Assembly: GCF_040796495.1 (NCBI RefSeq)
Contig: NZ_JBFNQN010000003.1
Span: 248,001 to 312,000, forward strand
Reading direction: 5' to 3'
From: Kineococcus endophyticus
GTDB taxonomy: Bacteria; Actinomycetota; Actinomycetes; Actinomycetales; Kineococcaceae
DNA: 64,000 bases
Positions 52,416-61,822 of the stretch are shown here, piece after piece; position 1 is the first letter of the stretch; every line of letters starts with the position of its first letter. A model generated the notes under the pieces. The model was not told the DNA's origin. It searched no databases and saw nothing but the letters and a program-made list of their open reading frames with translations. Position numbers and translations under genes: made by a program.

Positions 52416-52987
52416 CACGTCTCGTCCTCCTCGGTCCGCCCGGTGCGGGCAAGGGCACCCAGGCCAAGCTCCTGTCCTCCCGCCTCGGCGTCCCCGCCAT
52501 CTCGACCGGCGACATCTTCCGCGCGAACGTCGCGGAGGAGACCGAACTGGGCAAGACGGTCAAGGAGTACCTGGACGCCGGCAAGTACGTGCCGGACTCC
52601 GTCACCAACGCGATGGTCCGGGACCGGCTGCAGCAGCCGGACGCGGCCGACGGGTTCATCCTCGACGGCTACCCGCGCACGACCGACCAGGTCCGCGAAC
52701 TCGACGACATGCTCCGCGAGATCGGGGCCAAGCTCGAGCACGTCCTGGAGATCACGGCCGACACCGACGAGCTGGTCCGCCGGCTGTCCAAGCGCGCCGT
52801 CGACCAGGGGCGCAGCGACGACACCGAGGACGTCATCCGCACCCGCCAGCAGGTCTACCTCGACCAGACCGCCCCGCTCGTGGAGGTCTACTCCGAGCGC
52901 GGCCTGCTGCGGTCGGTGGACGGGCTGGGGGAGATCTCGTCGGTGACCGAGCGCCTCGTCAAGGCCCTCGACCTGCCCGACGCCTGA
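52412..52987 (+). CDS. adk: Adenylate kinase
   Basis: 191-aa enzyme converting ATP + AMP to 2 ADP. P-loop GPPGAGKGT at residues 8-16, AMP site STGDIFRANV, and DGYPRTTDQ. It is a short-LID form, as usual in Actinobacteria, without the zinc finger of the long form. ATG overlaps secY by 4 bp. Confidence 0.97.
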   Translation: MTRLVLLGPPGAGKGTQAKLLSSRLGVPAISTGDIFRANVAEETELGKTVKEYLDAGKYVPDSVTNAMVRDRLQQPDAADGFILDGYPRTTDQVRELDDMLREIGAKLEHVLEITADTDELVRRLSKRAVDQGRSDDTEDVIRTRQQVYLDQTAPLVEVYSERGLLRSVDGLGEISSVTERLVKALDLPDA

Positions 52988-52995
52988 GGCCGCCG

Positions 52996-53811
52996 GTGGT
53001 GTTCGGACGTGAACGGGTGGAGTACAAGACCCCCGAGCAGGTGCGCGCCATGCGCAAGGCCGGCCTGCTGACGTACGCCGCGCTGGAGAGCGTGCGCTCG
53101 GCCCTGCGGCCGGGCGTCACCCTCGCGGAGCTGGACGCCCTGGGTGCGGAGGTCATCCGCACCGGGGGAGGCACGTCGAACTTCCTGGGCTACCACGGGT
53201 ACCCCAAGACGCTGTGCATCTCGGTGAACGAGGTCGTCGTCCACGGCATCCCGGGCGACCAGGTCCTCGCCGAGGGCGACGTCGTCTCCGTCGACGGCGG
53301 GTGCGTCGTCGACGGGTGGCACGGGGACTCGGCCTTCACGGCCATCGTGGGGGAGCCGGTCGACCCGGCCGACGCCGAGCTCGTCGAGATCACGCGCACC
53401 GCGCTGTGGGCCGGCATTGCCGCCCTCGACGCCCGTGGCCGCGTCGGCGACGTCGGTGCGGCCGTGGAGGACGCGGTCGACGGTCGCCTGGGCATCGTCG
53501 ACGGCTACACCGGGCACGGCATCGGGACGGCCATGCACATGGCCCCCGAGGTCCTCAACTACCGGGTGCGCGAGAAGGGGCCGAAGGTCAAGCCCGGCCT
53601 CGTCCTGGCCATCGAGCCCATGTGCACCCGCGGCGGCATCGAGACCGACGTCCTCGCCGACGACTGGACCGTCGTGACGTCCGACGGGACCCGCGCCGCG
53701 CACTGGGAGCACACCGTCGCCGTCCTCGACGAGGGCCTGTGGGTGCTGACCGCGCCCGACGGGGGAGCCTCCGAGCTCGCCGCGTACGGCATCACCGTCC
53801 CCGAGGGCTGA
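52996..53811 (+). CDS. map: Methionine aminopeptidase, type I
   Basis: 271-aa dinuclear metal peptidase removing N-terminal Met. Metal ligands lie in DGGCVVDGWHGDSAF (two Asp), GHGIGTAMHMAPEV (His), AIEPMC (Glu) and HWEHTVAV (Glu). GTG start eight bases after adk; the secY-adk-map order is the classical one. Confidence 0.96.
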   Translation: MVFGRERVEYKTPEQVRAMRKAGLLTYAALESVRSALRPGVTLAELDALGAEVIRTGGGTSNFLGYHGYPKTLCISVNEVVVHGIPGDQVLAEGDVVSVDGGCVVDGWHGDSAFTAIVGEPVDPADAELVEITRTALWAGIAALDARGRVGDVGAAVEDAVDGRLGIVDGYTGHGIGTAMHMAPEVLNYRVREKGPKVKPGLVLAIEPMCTRGGIETDVLADDWTVVTSDGTRAAHWEHTVAVLDEGLWVLTAPDGGASELAAYGITVPEG

Positions 53812-53869
53812 ACCGCCCCGGACGCGACCGGTTGCGCTGCAAGGGGGACGAGCGGCATGATCGCCCGAT

Positions 53870-53898
53870 TTCGCCCTCGGCGCGCCGTCGCGTAAGCT
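53870..53898 (+). promoter_or_regulatory. Possible promoter of infA-rpmJ-rpsM-rpsK
   Basis: TTCGCC (53870-53875) and TAAGCT (53893-53898), 17 bp apart, in the 172-bp gap between map and infA. The -10 is good, the -35 weak. Confidence 0.4.
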
Positions 53899-53983
53899 TG
53901 ACCGTCGGTCCGCCATGCCTCCCGTTGGGTCCACCAGCGGGGCCGGGCTGACTCCAACCGACACTTGATGAAAAGCGGAGGAC

Positions 53984-54205
53984 ATGCCGAAGAAGGACGG
54001 CGTCATCGAGATCGAAGGCACCGTGATCGAAGCCCTGCCGAACGCGATGTTCCGCGTCGAGCTGAGCAACGGTCACAAGGTGCTCGCCCACATCTCCGGG
54101 AAGATGCGTCAGCACTACATCCGCATCCTCCCCGAGGACCGGGTGGTCGTCGAGCTCAGCCCCTACGACCTGTCCCGCGGGCGCATCGTCTACCGCTACA
54201 AGTGA
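53984..54205 (+). CDS. infA: Translation initiation factor IF-1
   Basis: 73-aa OB-fold protein binding the ribosomal A site during initiation. [20 protein letters not shown] and [15 protein letters not shown] are canonical, and the length is exact for the family. ATG after a GGAGGAC site. Confidence 0.98.
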   Translation: MPKKDGVIEIEGTVIEALPNAMFRVELSNGHKVLAHISGKMRQHYIRILPEDRVVVELSPYDLSRGRIVYRYK

Positions 54206-54266
54206 CCACCCACTGGCCGCCGGCCCGTCCCGAGCTCGGGGCGGGTTCAGCACGACCGGAGACACG

Positions 54267-54380
54267 ATGAAGGTCAAGCCGAGCGTCAAGAAGATCTGCG
54301 ACAAGTGCAAGGTGATCCGCCGTCACGGGCGGGTCATGATCATCTGCGACAACCTGCGCCACAAGCAGCGCCAGGGCTGA
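54267..54380 (+). CDS. rpmJ: 50S ribosomal protein L36, zinc form
   Basis: 37-aa protein with zinc ligands Cys11, Cys14, Cys27 and His32, so the zinc-binding version. [20 protein letters not shown] is the usual start. ATG; lies between infA and rpsM as in most bacteria. Confidence 0.97.
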   Translation: MKVKPSVKKICDKCKVIRRHGRVMIICDNLRHKQRQG

Positions 54381-54567
54381 CGCAGCGGGTCACACCGCCG
54401 CACGACCCGCAGTCCTCGCCGAGGACGCGCACCCCATACGCAGGACCCGCCGACCGCGCCCGTCAGGGCCGGTGCGGTGACACCCCCGGTCGGAGGCCGG
54501 GGACCCGCTCGAGACGGCGGGACCGGTCCTGTGGCAGACCTCCGCGACAGAAGAGGGACCATCCCGC

Positions 54568-54948
54568 ATGGCACGTCTCGTCGGCGTCGACCTCCCCCGC
54601 GAAAAGCGGCTGGAGATCGCGCTCACGTACATCTACGGCGTCGGTCGCACCCGCGCCCAGGAGACCCTGGCCGCGACGGGCGTCAGCCCGGACCTGCGCG
54701 TCCGGGACCTGACGGACGACGACCTGGTCGCGCTGCGCGACCACATCGAGGGCAACTACCGCGTCGAGGGTGACCTCCGCCGCGAGGTGGCCGCCGACAT
54801 CCGCCGCAAGGTGGAGATCGGTTGCTACGCCGGTCTGCGGCACCGCCGCGGCCTGCCCGTCCGCGGGCAGCGCACCAAGACCAACGCGCGCACCCGCAAG
54901 GGCCCGAAGCGCACCGTGGCCGGCAAGAAGAAGGCCGGTCGCAAGTAA
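54568..54948 (+). CDS. rpsM: 30S ribosomal protein S13
   Basis: 126-aa head protein contacting the P-site tRNA and bridge B1. [33 protein letters not shown] and the basic C-terminus [20 protein letters not shown] are present. The 187-bp gap before it contains no gene that I can see. Confidence 0.97.
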   Translation: MARLVGVDLPREKRLEIALTYIYGVGRTRAQETLAATGVSPDLRVRDLTDDDLVALRDHIEGNYRVEGDLRREVAADIRRKVEIGCYAGLRHRRGLPVRGQRTKTNARTRKGPKRTVAGKKKAGRK

Positions 54949-55038
54949 GCAGTGCGCGGCCCCCCACCGGGTCGCCTCGCGAACCCCAGGGTTCGCCCTC
55001 GAAGCCAGTCGTCGCAGTCCACCAGGAGTCCGGAGAGC

Positions 55039-55446
55039 ATGCCTCCCAAGAGCCGTCAGGCCAGTGCGACGCGCAAGCCGCGTCGCAAGGAGAAGAAGAA
55101 CGTCGCGCACGGCCACGCGCACATCAAGTCGACGTTCAACAACACGATCGTCTCGATCACCGACCCGACGGGCGCGGTCATCGCGTGGGCGTCGGCCGGT
55201 CAGGTCGGGTTCAAGGGGTCCCGCAAGTCGACCCCCTTCGCCGCGCAGATGGCCGCCGAGGCGGCCGCCCGTCGTGCGCAGGAGCACGGCATGCGCAAGG
55301 TCGACGTCTTCGTCAAGGGCCCGGGTTCGGGCCGCGAGACCGCGATCCGCTCGCTCCAGGCCACCGGCCTGGAGGTCGGCGCGATCCAGGACGTGACCCC
55401 CAGCCCGCACAACGGCTGCCGTCCGCCCAAGCGTCGGCGCGTCTGA
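55039..55446 (+). CDS. rpsK: 30S ribosomal protein S11
   Basis: 135-aa platform protein. [20 protein letters not shown] and [16 protein letters not shown] are the signatures. ATG at 55039. Next is rpoA, with no rpsD in between, unlike E. coli or mycobacteria. Confidence 0.97.
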   Translation: MPPKSRQASATRKPRRKEKKNVAHGHAHIKSTFNNTIVSITDPTGAVIAWASAGQVGFKGSRKSTPFAAQMAAEAAARRAQEHGMRKVDVFVKGPGSGRETAIRSLQATGLEVGAIQDVTPSPHNGCRPPKRRRV

Positions 55447-55455
55447 CGAGGGTGC

Positions 55456-55492
55456 GGCCCTGACCCCCACCGTCGCGGTGGGGGTCGGGGCC
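55456..55492 (+). terminator. Hairpin between rpsK and rpoA
   Basis: A 17-bp stem with one G-U pair (starts GGCCCTGACCCCCACCG) around a TCG loop, 10 bp after rpsK. It can end the infA-rpsK unit, so rpoA-rplQ-truA may have a separate promoter in the 104-bp gap that follows. Confidence 0.75.
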
Positions 55493-55595
55493 GTCCCGAT
55501 CGGAACCCAGTTCTAGCAGTCAGACCCCGTCGGCGGACCGATGTCGACGGGCGTGCGGGGCGTCATATGGCGGACGCCCGCGGGAAGGAACCTCC

Positions 55596-56609
55596 GTGCT
55601 GATCGCACAGCGCCCCACCCTCACCGAGGACGTCGTCGACGAGTACCGCTCGCGCTTCGTCATCGAACCCCTCGAGCCCGGCTTCGGGTACACCCTCGGC
55701 AACTCGCTGCGCCGCACCCTGCTGTCGTCCATCCCGGGCGCCGCGGTGACGAGCCTGCGCATCGACGGTGTGCTCCACGAGTTCACCTCCGTGCCGGGTG
55801 TGAAGGAGGACGTCACCGAGATCGTCCTCAACGTGAAGAACCTCGTCGTCTCCTCCGAGCACGACGAACCCGTCGTGATGTACCTGCGCAAGCAGGGCCC
55901 GGGCGCGGTCACCGCGGCCGACATCGCCCCGCCCGCGGGTGTCGAGGTCCACAACCCCGACCTGCACATCGCGACGCTCAACGGCAAGGGCAAGCTCGAG
56001 CTGGAGCTGACGGTCGAGCGCGGCCGCGGCTACGTCTCGGCGGCGCAGAACAAGTCCGGCGAGCAGGAGATCGGCCGGATCCCGGTCGACTCGATCTACT
56101 CGCCGGTCCTGAAGGTGACGTACAAGGTCGAGGCGACCCGCGTCGAGCAGCGGACGGACTTCGACCGCCTCGTCGTGGACGTGGAGACCAAGCACGCCAT
56201 CTCCCCGCGCGACGCCGTCGCCTCCGCCGGCAAGACGCTGGTCGAGCTGTTCGGCCTGGCGCGCGAGCTCAACGTCGAGGCCGAAGGCATCGACATGGGC
56301 CCCTCGCCGACCGACGCCGCGCTCGCGGCCGACCTCGCGCTCGAGATCGAGGCGCTGGACCTCACGGTCCGCTCCTACAACTGCCTCAAGCGCGAGGGCA
56401 TCCACACCGTCGGCGAACTGGTCTCGCGCAGCGAGGCCGACCTGCTCGACATCCGCAACTTCGGGCAGAAGTCCATCGACGAGGTCAAGGCCAAGCTGGT
56501 CGGCATGGGCCTGCACCTCAAGGACTCCCCGCCCGGGTTCGACCCGAGCGCCGTCGTCAACGACTTCGAGGACGACGACCAGTCGTTCGCCGAGGACGAG
56601 CAGCTCTGA
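55596..56609 (+). CDS. rpoA: DNA-directed RNA polymerase alpha subunit
   Basis: 337-aa subunit. The N-terminal dimerisation domain ([20 protein letters not shown]) assembles the polymerase core; the C-terminal DNA-binding domain follows a linker ([35 protein letters not shown]). A short acidic tail ends the protein. GTG start with GGGAAGGA upstream. Confidence 0.98.
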   Translation: MLIAQRPTLTEDVVDEYRSRFVIEPLEPGFGYTLGNSLRRTLLSSIPGAAVTSLRIDGVLHEFTSVPGVKEDVTEIVLNVKNLVVSSEHDEPVVMYLRKQGPGAVTAADIAPPAGVEVHNPDLHIATLNGKGKLELELTVERGRGYVSAAQNKSGEQEIGRIPVDSIYSPVLKVTYKVEATRVEQRTDFDRLVVDVETKHAISPRDAVASAGKTLVELFGLARELNVEAEGIDMGPSPTDAALAADLALEIEALDLTVRSYNCLKREGIHTVGELVSRSEADLLDIRNFGQKSIDEVKAKLVGMGLHLKDSPPGFDPSAVVNDFEDDDQSFAEDEQL

Positions 56610-56665
56610 CCGTCCGCAGCCGCACGCTCTGAGAACGCGCGCGGCAACACCGAGGAGACAACACA

Positions 56666-57214
56666 ATGCCCACCCCCACCAAGGGTCCGCGGCTCGGCGG
56701 CGGGCCGGCCCACGAGAAGCTCATCATCGCCAACCTGGCGACTGCGCTCTTCGAACACCGCAGCATCACCACGACCGAGGCCAAGGCGAAGCGGCTCCGT
56801 CCGCACGCCGAGCGCCTCATCACGTTCGCGAAGAAGGGTGACCTGGCGGCCCGCCGCGAGGTCATGAAGACGGTGCGCGACAAGTCCGTCGTGCACTTCC
56901 TCTTCACCGAGATCGCCCCGGCCATGGCCGAGCGCAACGGTGGCTACACCCGCATCGTGAAGATCGGTCCCCGCAAGGGTGACAACGCCCCCATGGCCGT
57001 GATCCAGCTCGTCATGGAGCCGGTCAGCGCCAAGCAGGGCGTCGTCCGCGAGGCCGAGCAGGCCGCTGCGGCGACCGCTCCGGCCGAGGAGACCCCGGCC
57101 GAGGAGACCGCCGCGGCCGAGTCGACCGAGGACACCACCTCGGACGCGGTCGAGGTCGACGCCGCCGAGGCCGACCCGAGCGACGAGAACACCGAGAAGA
57201 AGGACCAGGCCTGA
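56666..57214 (+). CDS. rplQ: 50S ribosomal protein L17 with acidic C-terminal tail
   Basis: 182-aa protein at the tunnel exit. The core (about 1-120) starts [20 protein letters not shown] and has [20 protein letters not shown]. The last ~60 residues are an Ala/Glu/Asp/Thr-rich tail absent from E. coli L17 (127 aa). ATG start. Its stop codon overlaps the proposed CTG start of truA. Confidence 0.96.
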   Translation: MPTPTKGPRLGGGPAHEKLIIANLATALFEHRSITTTEAKAKRLRPHAERLITFAKKGDLAARREVMKTVRDKSVVHFLFTEIAPAMAERNGGYTRIVKIGPRKGDNAPMAVIQLVMEPVSAKQGVVREAEQAAAATAPAEETPAEETAAAESTEDTTSDAVEVDAAEADPSDENTEKKDQA

Positions 57215-58104
57215 GCGCCTCCCTTCCCGCTGACGAGCCCGTCCTCCCCGACACCGGGGAGGGCGGGCTCGTCCGCGTCCGGCTCGACCTCGGCTACGAC
57301 GGGACGCACTTCGCGGGCTGGGCCGAACAGCCGGGCCTGCGGACCGTCCAGGGTGAGCTGACCGCCGGCCTGGGGCGGGTGCTGCGGCTCGACCCGGCGC
57401 CGCGCCTGACCGTGGCCGGGCGCACCGACGCCGGGGTGCACGCCTCCGGCCAGGTGGCCCACGTCGACGTCCCGGCGGCCGCGTGGGCGGCCGTGCCGGG
57501 GCGCTCCGACGCTCCGCCCGGGACGGCCCTCGTGCGGCGCCTGGCGGGCGTCCTGCCGCCCGACGTGCGCGTCCACGGCGCCCGGCAGGCCCCTGCGGGT
57601 TTCGACGCGCGGTTCGGCGCCCTGCGGCGCCGCTACGCCTACCGGGTCTGCGACGACCCCGCCGGCGTCCCGCCGTTGCGGCGCTTCGACGTGCTGCACC
57701 ACCGCCGACCCCTCGACGTCACCGCCATGGACCTCGCGGCCCGCAGCCTCGTCGGGCTGCGCGAGTTCGCGGCCTTCTGCAAGCCCCGCGACGGGGCCAC
57801 CACCGTCCGCACCCTCCTGGCCTACTCGTGGCGGCGCACGGACGACGGGCTGCTCCTCGCCGACGTCCAGGCCGACGCGTTCTGCCACTCGATGGTCCGC
57901 GCGCTGGTGGGTGCGGCCCTCGCGGTCGGCGACGGCCGCCGCGACGTGGACTGGCCCCGCCTCGTGCAGGACCGCGCGGTGCGCGACCCCGCCGTCGCGG
58001 TCGTCGGACCCCAGGGCCTGACGCTGGAGGAGGTCGCCTACCCCGCCGACGCCGACCTCGCCGCCCGCGTCGCGCAGTCCCGCGCCGTCCGCACCCTCCC
58101 CTGA
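57211..58104 (+). CDS. truA: tRNA pseudouridine(38-40) synthase
   Basis: 297-aa enzyme modifying the anticodon arm of tRNAs. The conserved N-terminus ([20 protein letters not shown]) precedes the catalytic motif [17 protein letters not shown] with the active Asp. No ATG, GTG or TTG lies in frame before 57379, and starting there would remove about 56 residues of conserved fold. A CTG at 57211 overlaps the rplQ stop (CTGA) and has AAGGA six bases upstream, so it is the best start. Gene order rplQ-truA is common. Confidence 0.9.
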   Translation: MSASLPADEPVLPDTGEGGLVRVRLDLGYDGTHFAGWAEQPGLRTVQGELTAGLGRVLRLDPAPRLTVAGRTDAGVHASGQVAHVDVPAAAWAAVPGRSDAPPGTALVRRLAGVLPPDVRVHGARQAPAGFDARFGALRRRYAYRVCDDPAGVPPLRRFDVLHHRRPLDVTAMDLAARSLVGLREFAAFCKPRDGATTVRTLLAYSWRRTDDGLLLADVQADAFCHSMVRALVGAALAVGDGRRDVDWPRLVQDRAVRDPAVAVVGPQGLTLEEVAYPADADLAARVAQSRAVRTLP

Positions 58105-58115
58105 GACCGCCTCTG

Positions 58116-58187
58116 CCCGCGTGGAAACCACTCTTTCCGCCCTCCTGCAACGCTGCAGGAGGGCGGAGGGAGTGTTTTCCACGCGGG
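58116..58187. repeat. 72-bp near-perfect palindrome after truA
   Basis: Two 34-bp arms (left arm begins CCCGCGTGGAAACCACTC) with one mismatch and two G-U pairs around loop ACGC. It lies 11 bp after truA and 73 bp before the sixA-like start. It probably works as a terminator of the rpoA-truA unit, but its length is unusual. Confidence 0.75.
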
Positions 58188-58260
58188 CCCGGGCGGGACT
58201 GGGCCGGGCGGGTGAGGGGTGGGTGGGGCGCGGGGTCGGGCGTGCGGCAGGCTGGTGCGT

Positions 58261-58776
58261 GTGCCCACGCTCGTCGTCGTCCGCCACGCCAAGGCCGACT
58301 CGCCGGTAGGACTGCAGGACATCGCCCGCCCCCTCGCCGACCGTGGCAAGGCCGACGCGGAGGAGGCGGGACGCTGGCTGCGCGAGCACGTCGGCGCGTG
58401 CGACCTGCTCCTCAGCTCGCCCGCCCGCCGGACCGAGGAGACGACGGCCCGGCTGCTCGACGGCTGGGGCGTCGCCCCCGTCATCGTCGACGAGGAACGG
58501 CTCTACGAGGCCACGCTGGGCGACCTGCTGCGGATCGTCCGCGGTCTGGACACCGAGACCGCGGACGCCACCGTCGTCCTCGTGGCCCACAACCCCGGTG
58601 TCAGCGCCCTCGTGGAGGCACTGACGGGCGAGGTCGTCCAGCTGCGGACCGCGGGCATCGCGGTCCTGGACGTCGCGGGGGACTGGGCGGACGCCGACAC
58701 GACGAGCTGCGCCCTGCGCCTGCAGCACACCGCCCGCGCGGACACCGACGGTCGGGAAACCAGCGGCGGGCACTGA
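58261..58776 (+). CDS. SixA-type histidine phosphatase
   Basis: 171-aa branch 1 histidine phosphatase. The RHA motif LVVVRHAKAD holds the catalytic His; LLLSSPARRTEETTARLL and VVLVAHNPGVSALVEAL hold the other active residues. SixA of E. coli acts on phosphohistidine in signalling proteins; the target here is unknown. The GTG start lies 7 nt after CAGGCT (58248-58253), so the message may be leaderless. Confidence 0.85.
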   Translation: MPTLVVVRHAKADSPVGLQDIARPLADRGKADAEEAGRWLREHVGACDLLLSSPARRTEETTARLLDGWGVAPVIVDEERLYEATLGDLLRIVRGLDTETADATVVLVAHNPGVSALVEALTGEVVQLRTAGIAVLDVAGDWADADTTSCALRLQHTARADTDGRETSGGH

Positions 58777-58822
58777 CCCCGACCCGTCAGACTGGCCGCT
58801 CACGCACGACAGGAGCAGGGCA

Positions 58823-60520
58823 GTGGCTGGAACAACGGGTGGGCACGTCGACGTCGCAGGGCTGAGCCACGAGCTCCCCGACGGGCGGCCCCTGCTGAGC
58901 GAGGTGTCCTTCCGTGTCGCGGACGGGTCGACCACCGCTCTCATCGGTCCCAACGGCACGGGGAAGACGACGCTGCTGCGGCTCGTCGCGGGCGACGAGC
59001 CGGTCCAGGAGGGGTCGGTCAACCGCAGCGGTGGCCTCGGCGTCATGCGCCAGTTCGTCGGCTCGGTCCGCGACGGCACGACCGTGGCCGAGCTGCTCGT
59101 CTCCGTCGCCCCCGCGCCCCTGCGGGAGGCCTTCGCGGCCGTCGAGGCGGCGGAGGCGGCCATGGTCGAGCAGGAGACCGAGAAGTCCCAGCTGCGGTAC
59201 GCGCAGGCCCTGGCCGACTTCGGCGACGCCGGCGGCTACGAGCAGGAGGTGCTGTGGGACGAGTGCACCCACGCCGCCCTCGGGGTCTCCTTCGACACCT
59301 GCCGCAACCGGCTCGTGCGGACGCTGTCCGGGGGTGAGCAGAAGCGGCTCGTCCTGGAGGCGCTGCTGCGCGGTCCCGAGGGCGTCCTGCTCCTGGACGA
59401 GCCGGACAACTACCTGGACGTGCCCGGCAAGCGCTGGCTCGAGGAGCAGCTGCGCACCACGCCGAAGTCGGTGCTGCTCGTCAGCCACGACCGCGAGCTC
59501 CTCGCCGCCGCCGCCGACCGCATCGTGACGCTCGAACCGGGAGCGGTCGGGGCGGTCTCCTGGACGCACGGCGGCTCGTTCGCCGACTACGGCGCCGCCC
59601 GGCAGGCCCGCGGGGAGCGGCTGGAGGAGCTGCGCCGCCGCTGGGACGAGGAGCGCGTCAAGCTGCGCACGCTCGTCGTGACGCTGCGGGAGAAGTCGAA
59701 GTTCAACGACGGCATGTCCTCGCGCTACGCCGCCGCGCAGACGCGGCTGGCGAAGTTCGAGGAGGCGGGCCCGCCGCAGGCCCCGCCCGTCGCCCAGGAC
59801 GTCCGCATGCGCCTGCGGGGCGGGCGCACCGGCAAGCGCGCCGTCGTCGTCGAGGGGCTGGAGCTGACCGGCCTCATGCAGCCGTTCGACGCCGAGCTGT
59901 GGCTGGGGGACCGCGTCGCCGTGCTGGGCTCCAACGGGTCGGGCAAGTCGCACTTCCTGCGGCTGCTGGCCGCCGGCGGGTCCGACCCGGACGCCGAGCA
60001 CCGTCCGGTCGACGAGCACGTCCCCGACCCCGTGCACCACAGGGGCGCCGTGCGGCTCGGGGCGCGGGTGCGGCCGGGCTGGTTCGCCCAGACCCACGAG
60101 CAGCCGGCCCTCGTGGGCCGGTCCCTGCTCGACGTCCTGCACCGCGGCAACTCCCACCGCGACGGCCTCGACCGCGAGGCCGCCTCGCGGGCGCTGGACC
60201 GGTACGGGCTCGCCGAGGCGGCCGAGCAGCTCTTCGAGAACCTGTCCGGAGGCCAGCAGGCGAGGTTGCAGATCCTGCTGCTGGAGCTGTCCGGGGCCAC
60301 CCTGCTCCTGCTGGACGAACCGACGGACAACCTCGACCTGCACTCGGCCGAGGCGCTCGAGCAGGCCCTGGCCGCCTTCGAGGGCACGGTCGTGGCCGTC
60401 ACCCACGACCGGTGGTTCGCCCGCGGCTTCGACCGCTTCCTGCTGTTCGGGGAGGACGGCCGCGTCGTGGAGACCCCCGAGCCCGTGTGGGACGTGCGGC
60501 GCGTCGAGCGCGTCCGCTGA
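58823..60520 (+). CDS. ABC-F family ATPase (ribosome-associated)
   Basis: 565-aa soluble protein with two ATP-binding domains and no membrane segment. Domain 1: Walker A GPNGTGKT (42-49), signature [15 protein letters not shown], Walker [12 protein letters not shown]. Domain 2: [38 protein letters not shown]. The linker between them is Arg/Glu-rich and helical, as in ABC-F factors that enter the ribosomal E site. It may be a translation factor or antibiotic-resistance protein (TlrC-like); the sequence alone does not decide. Confidence 0.9.
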   Translation: MAGTTGGHVDVAGLSHELPDGRPLLSEVSFRVADGSTTALIGPNGTGKTTLLRLVAGDEPVQEGSVNRSGGLGVMRQFVGSVRDGTTVAELLVSVAPAPLREAFAAVEAAEAAMVEQETEKSQLRYAQALADFGDAGGYEQEVLWDECTHAALGVSFDTCRNRLVRTLSGGEQKRLVLEALLRGPEGVLLLDEPDNYLDVPGKRWLEEQLRTTPKSVLLVSHDRELLAAAADRIVTLEPGAVGAVSWTHGGSFADYGAARQARGERLEELRRRWDEERVKLRTLVVTLREKSKFNDGMSSRYAAAQTRLAKFEEAGPPQAPPVAQDVRMRLRGGRTGKRAVVVEGLELTGLMQPFDAELWLGDRVAVLGSNGSGKSHFLRLLAAGGSDPDAEHRPVDEHVPDPVHHRGAVRLGARVRPGWFAQTHEQPALVGRSLLDVLHRGNSHRDGLDREAASRALDRYGLAEAAEQLFENLSGGQQARLQILLLELSGATLLLLDEPTDNLDLHSAEALEQALAAFEGTVVAVTHDRWFARGFDRFLLFGEDGRVVETPEPVWDVRRVERVR

Positions 60521-60546
60521 CGACCGCGCCCCGGGCGGGAGCCGTT

Positions 60547-60576
60547 TTGACCCGCCCGGTGGACGGCGGGTAACGT
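60547..60576 (+). promoter_or_regulatory. Promoter of rplM-rpsI
   Basis: TTGACC (60547-60552) and TAACGT (60571-60576) with 18-bp spacing, the same layout as the rpsL promoter. Transcription from about 60583 gives a 107-nt leader. Confidence 0.65.
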
Positions 60577-60611
60577 CGGTGGTCGTTGTGCCCACGCAGT
60601 GCCTGCCACAG

Positions 60612-60633
60612 GGCGCCGGGATCTCCCGGCGCC
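60612..60633 (+). promoter_or_regulatory. Leader hairpin of rplM-rpsI
   Basis: GGCGCCGGGA, loop TC, TCCCGGCGCC: perfect 10-bp stem within the predicted 5' leader, 56 nt before the rplM start. It could be a control structure of the operon (L13 leaders are known in Firmicutes), or just stabilise the RNA. Confidence 0.45.
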
Positions 60634-60689
60634 GGAGGACTCGAGCGCGGGCCCAGTCCGCAACAAGTCCGAGGAGATGGGCAACCCCC

Positions 60690-61133
60690 GTGCGCACGTT
60701 CACCCCGAAGCCGGGCGACATCGACCGCCGTTGGCTCGTCATCGACGCGGAGGACGTCGTCCTGGGCCGTCTGGCCGTCCAGGCCGCCACCCTCCTGCGC
60801 GGCAAGCACAAGGCGACGTTCGCCCCGCACGTCGACGGTGGCGACTACGTCATCATCGTCAACGCCGCCAAGGTCGCCCTGACGGGCTCCAAGCGCGAGC
60901 AGAAGGTCGCCTACCGCCACTCGGGCTACCCGGGCGGCCTCAAGGCGACCAGCTACGTCGAGCTGCTCGACAAGAACCCGGAGAAGGCCGTCGAGAAGGC
61001 CATCCGCGGCATGATCCCCAAGAACTCGCTCGGCCGTCAGGTCCTGAGCAAGCTCAAGGTCTACGCGGGCCCCGAGCACCCGCACGCGGCGCAGCAGCCC
61101 GAGACCTTCACGATCACCCAGGTCGCGCAGTGA
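60690..61133 (+). CDS. rplM: 50S ribosomal protein L13
   Basis: 147-aa early-assembly protein. [37 protein letters not shown] and [14 protein letters not shown] are conserved. GTG at 60690, with GAGGAG about 11 nt upstream; a longer upstream frame is leader. Confidence 0.97.
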   Translation: MRTFTPKPGDIDRRWLVIDAEDVVLGRLAVQAATLLRGKHKATFAPHVDGGDYVIIVNAAKVALTGSKREQKVAYRHSGYPGGLKATSYVELLDKNPEKAVEKAIRGMIPKNSLGRQVLSKLKVYAGPEHPHAAQQPETFTITQVAQ

Positions 61134-61176
61134 GCCGCGGCACCAACCCGGCCAACTGAGCGAAGCGAGGAGCATC

Positions 61177-61683
61177 GTGAGCGAGTACACGACCACGACG
61201 GACGACGTCGTCGAGGACATCACCGAGACCGACGAGTTCGACGGGACCTACACGTCCGAGTCGTCCGCGCCGGCCACCGGCGGCAACAGCATCATCGCCC
61301 CCGGCGGGGCCACCGGCCGCCGCAAGGAGGCCGTCGCCCGCGTCCGCATCGTCCCCGGCTCCGGCCAGTGGAAGATCAACGGCCGCGAGCTGGACGACTA
61401 CTTCCCGAACAAGGTGCACCAGCAGCTCGTCAACGAGCCGTTCCGCGTCACCGCGCTCGAGGGCTCGTTCGACGTCATCGCCCGCATCCACGGCGGTGGC
61501 TCGTCCGGCCAGGCCGGCGCCCTGCGCCTCGGCGTGGCCCGCGCGCTCAACGCGGTGGACCTCGAGGCCAACCGCCCGGCGCTGAAGAAGGCCGGGTTCC
61601 TGACCCGCGACCCGCGCGCCATCGAGCGCAAGAAGGCCGGTCTGAAGAAGGCCCGCAAGGCGCCGCAGTTCAGCAAGCGCTGA
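61177..61683 (+). CDS. rpsI: 30S ribosomal protein S9
   Basis: 168-aa protein whose C-terminal Arg/Lys tail (RKAPQFSKR) touches the P-site tRNA. The core starts near residue 45 ([20 protein letters not shown]). The first ~40 residues are an acidic Thr/Glu/Asp extension, typical of actinobacterial S9. GTG start with GAGGAG 7 nt upstream. Confidence 0.97.
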   Translation: MSEYTTTTDDVVEDITETDEFDGTYTSESSAPATGGNSIIAPGGATGRRKEAVARVRIVPGSGQWKINGRELDDYFPNKVHQQLVNEPFRVTALEGSFDVIARIHGGGSSGQAGALRLGVARALNAVDLEANRPALKKAGFLTRDPRAIERKKAGLKKARKAPQFSKR

Positions 61684-61690
61684 TCCGGCG

Positions 61691-61762
61691 CTCGCCGGCC
61701 GGCCGACGCCGGCCGGCGAGTACCGTCACGACGGCCCCGGGAGCTCTCCCGGGGCCGTCGTG
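61691..61762 (+). terminator. Tandem hairpins after rpsI
   Basis: Two hairpins in a row: CTCGCCGGCCGGC/GCCGGCCGGCGAG (61691-61720, 13 bp, loop CGAC) and CACGACGGCCCCGGGAG with its complement (61727-61762, 17 bp, loop CT). Together they form a strong end to the rplM-rpsI unit ahead of glmM. Confidence 0.78.
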
Positions 61763-61822
61763 GTGTCTGGGGCCCGTGTCCGGCAGTGGCGCGGCCCGTG
61801 AACGCAGGGAGAGGACGACAGG

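Noticed and set aside
57379-58104. truA starting at GTG 57379
   Set aside because: It would omit the conserved TruA N-terminus that is readable in frame from 57211, and no ribosome site precedes it at good distance.
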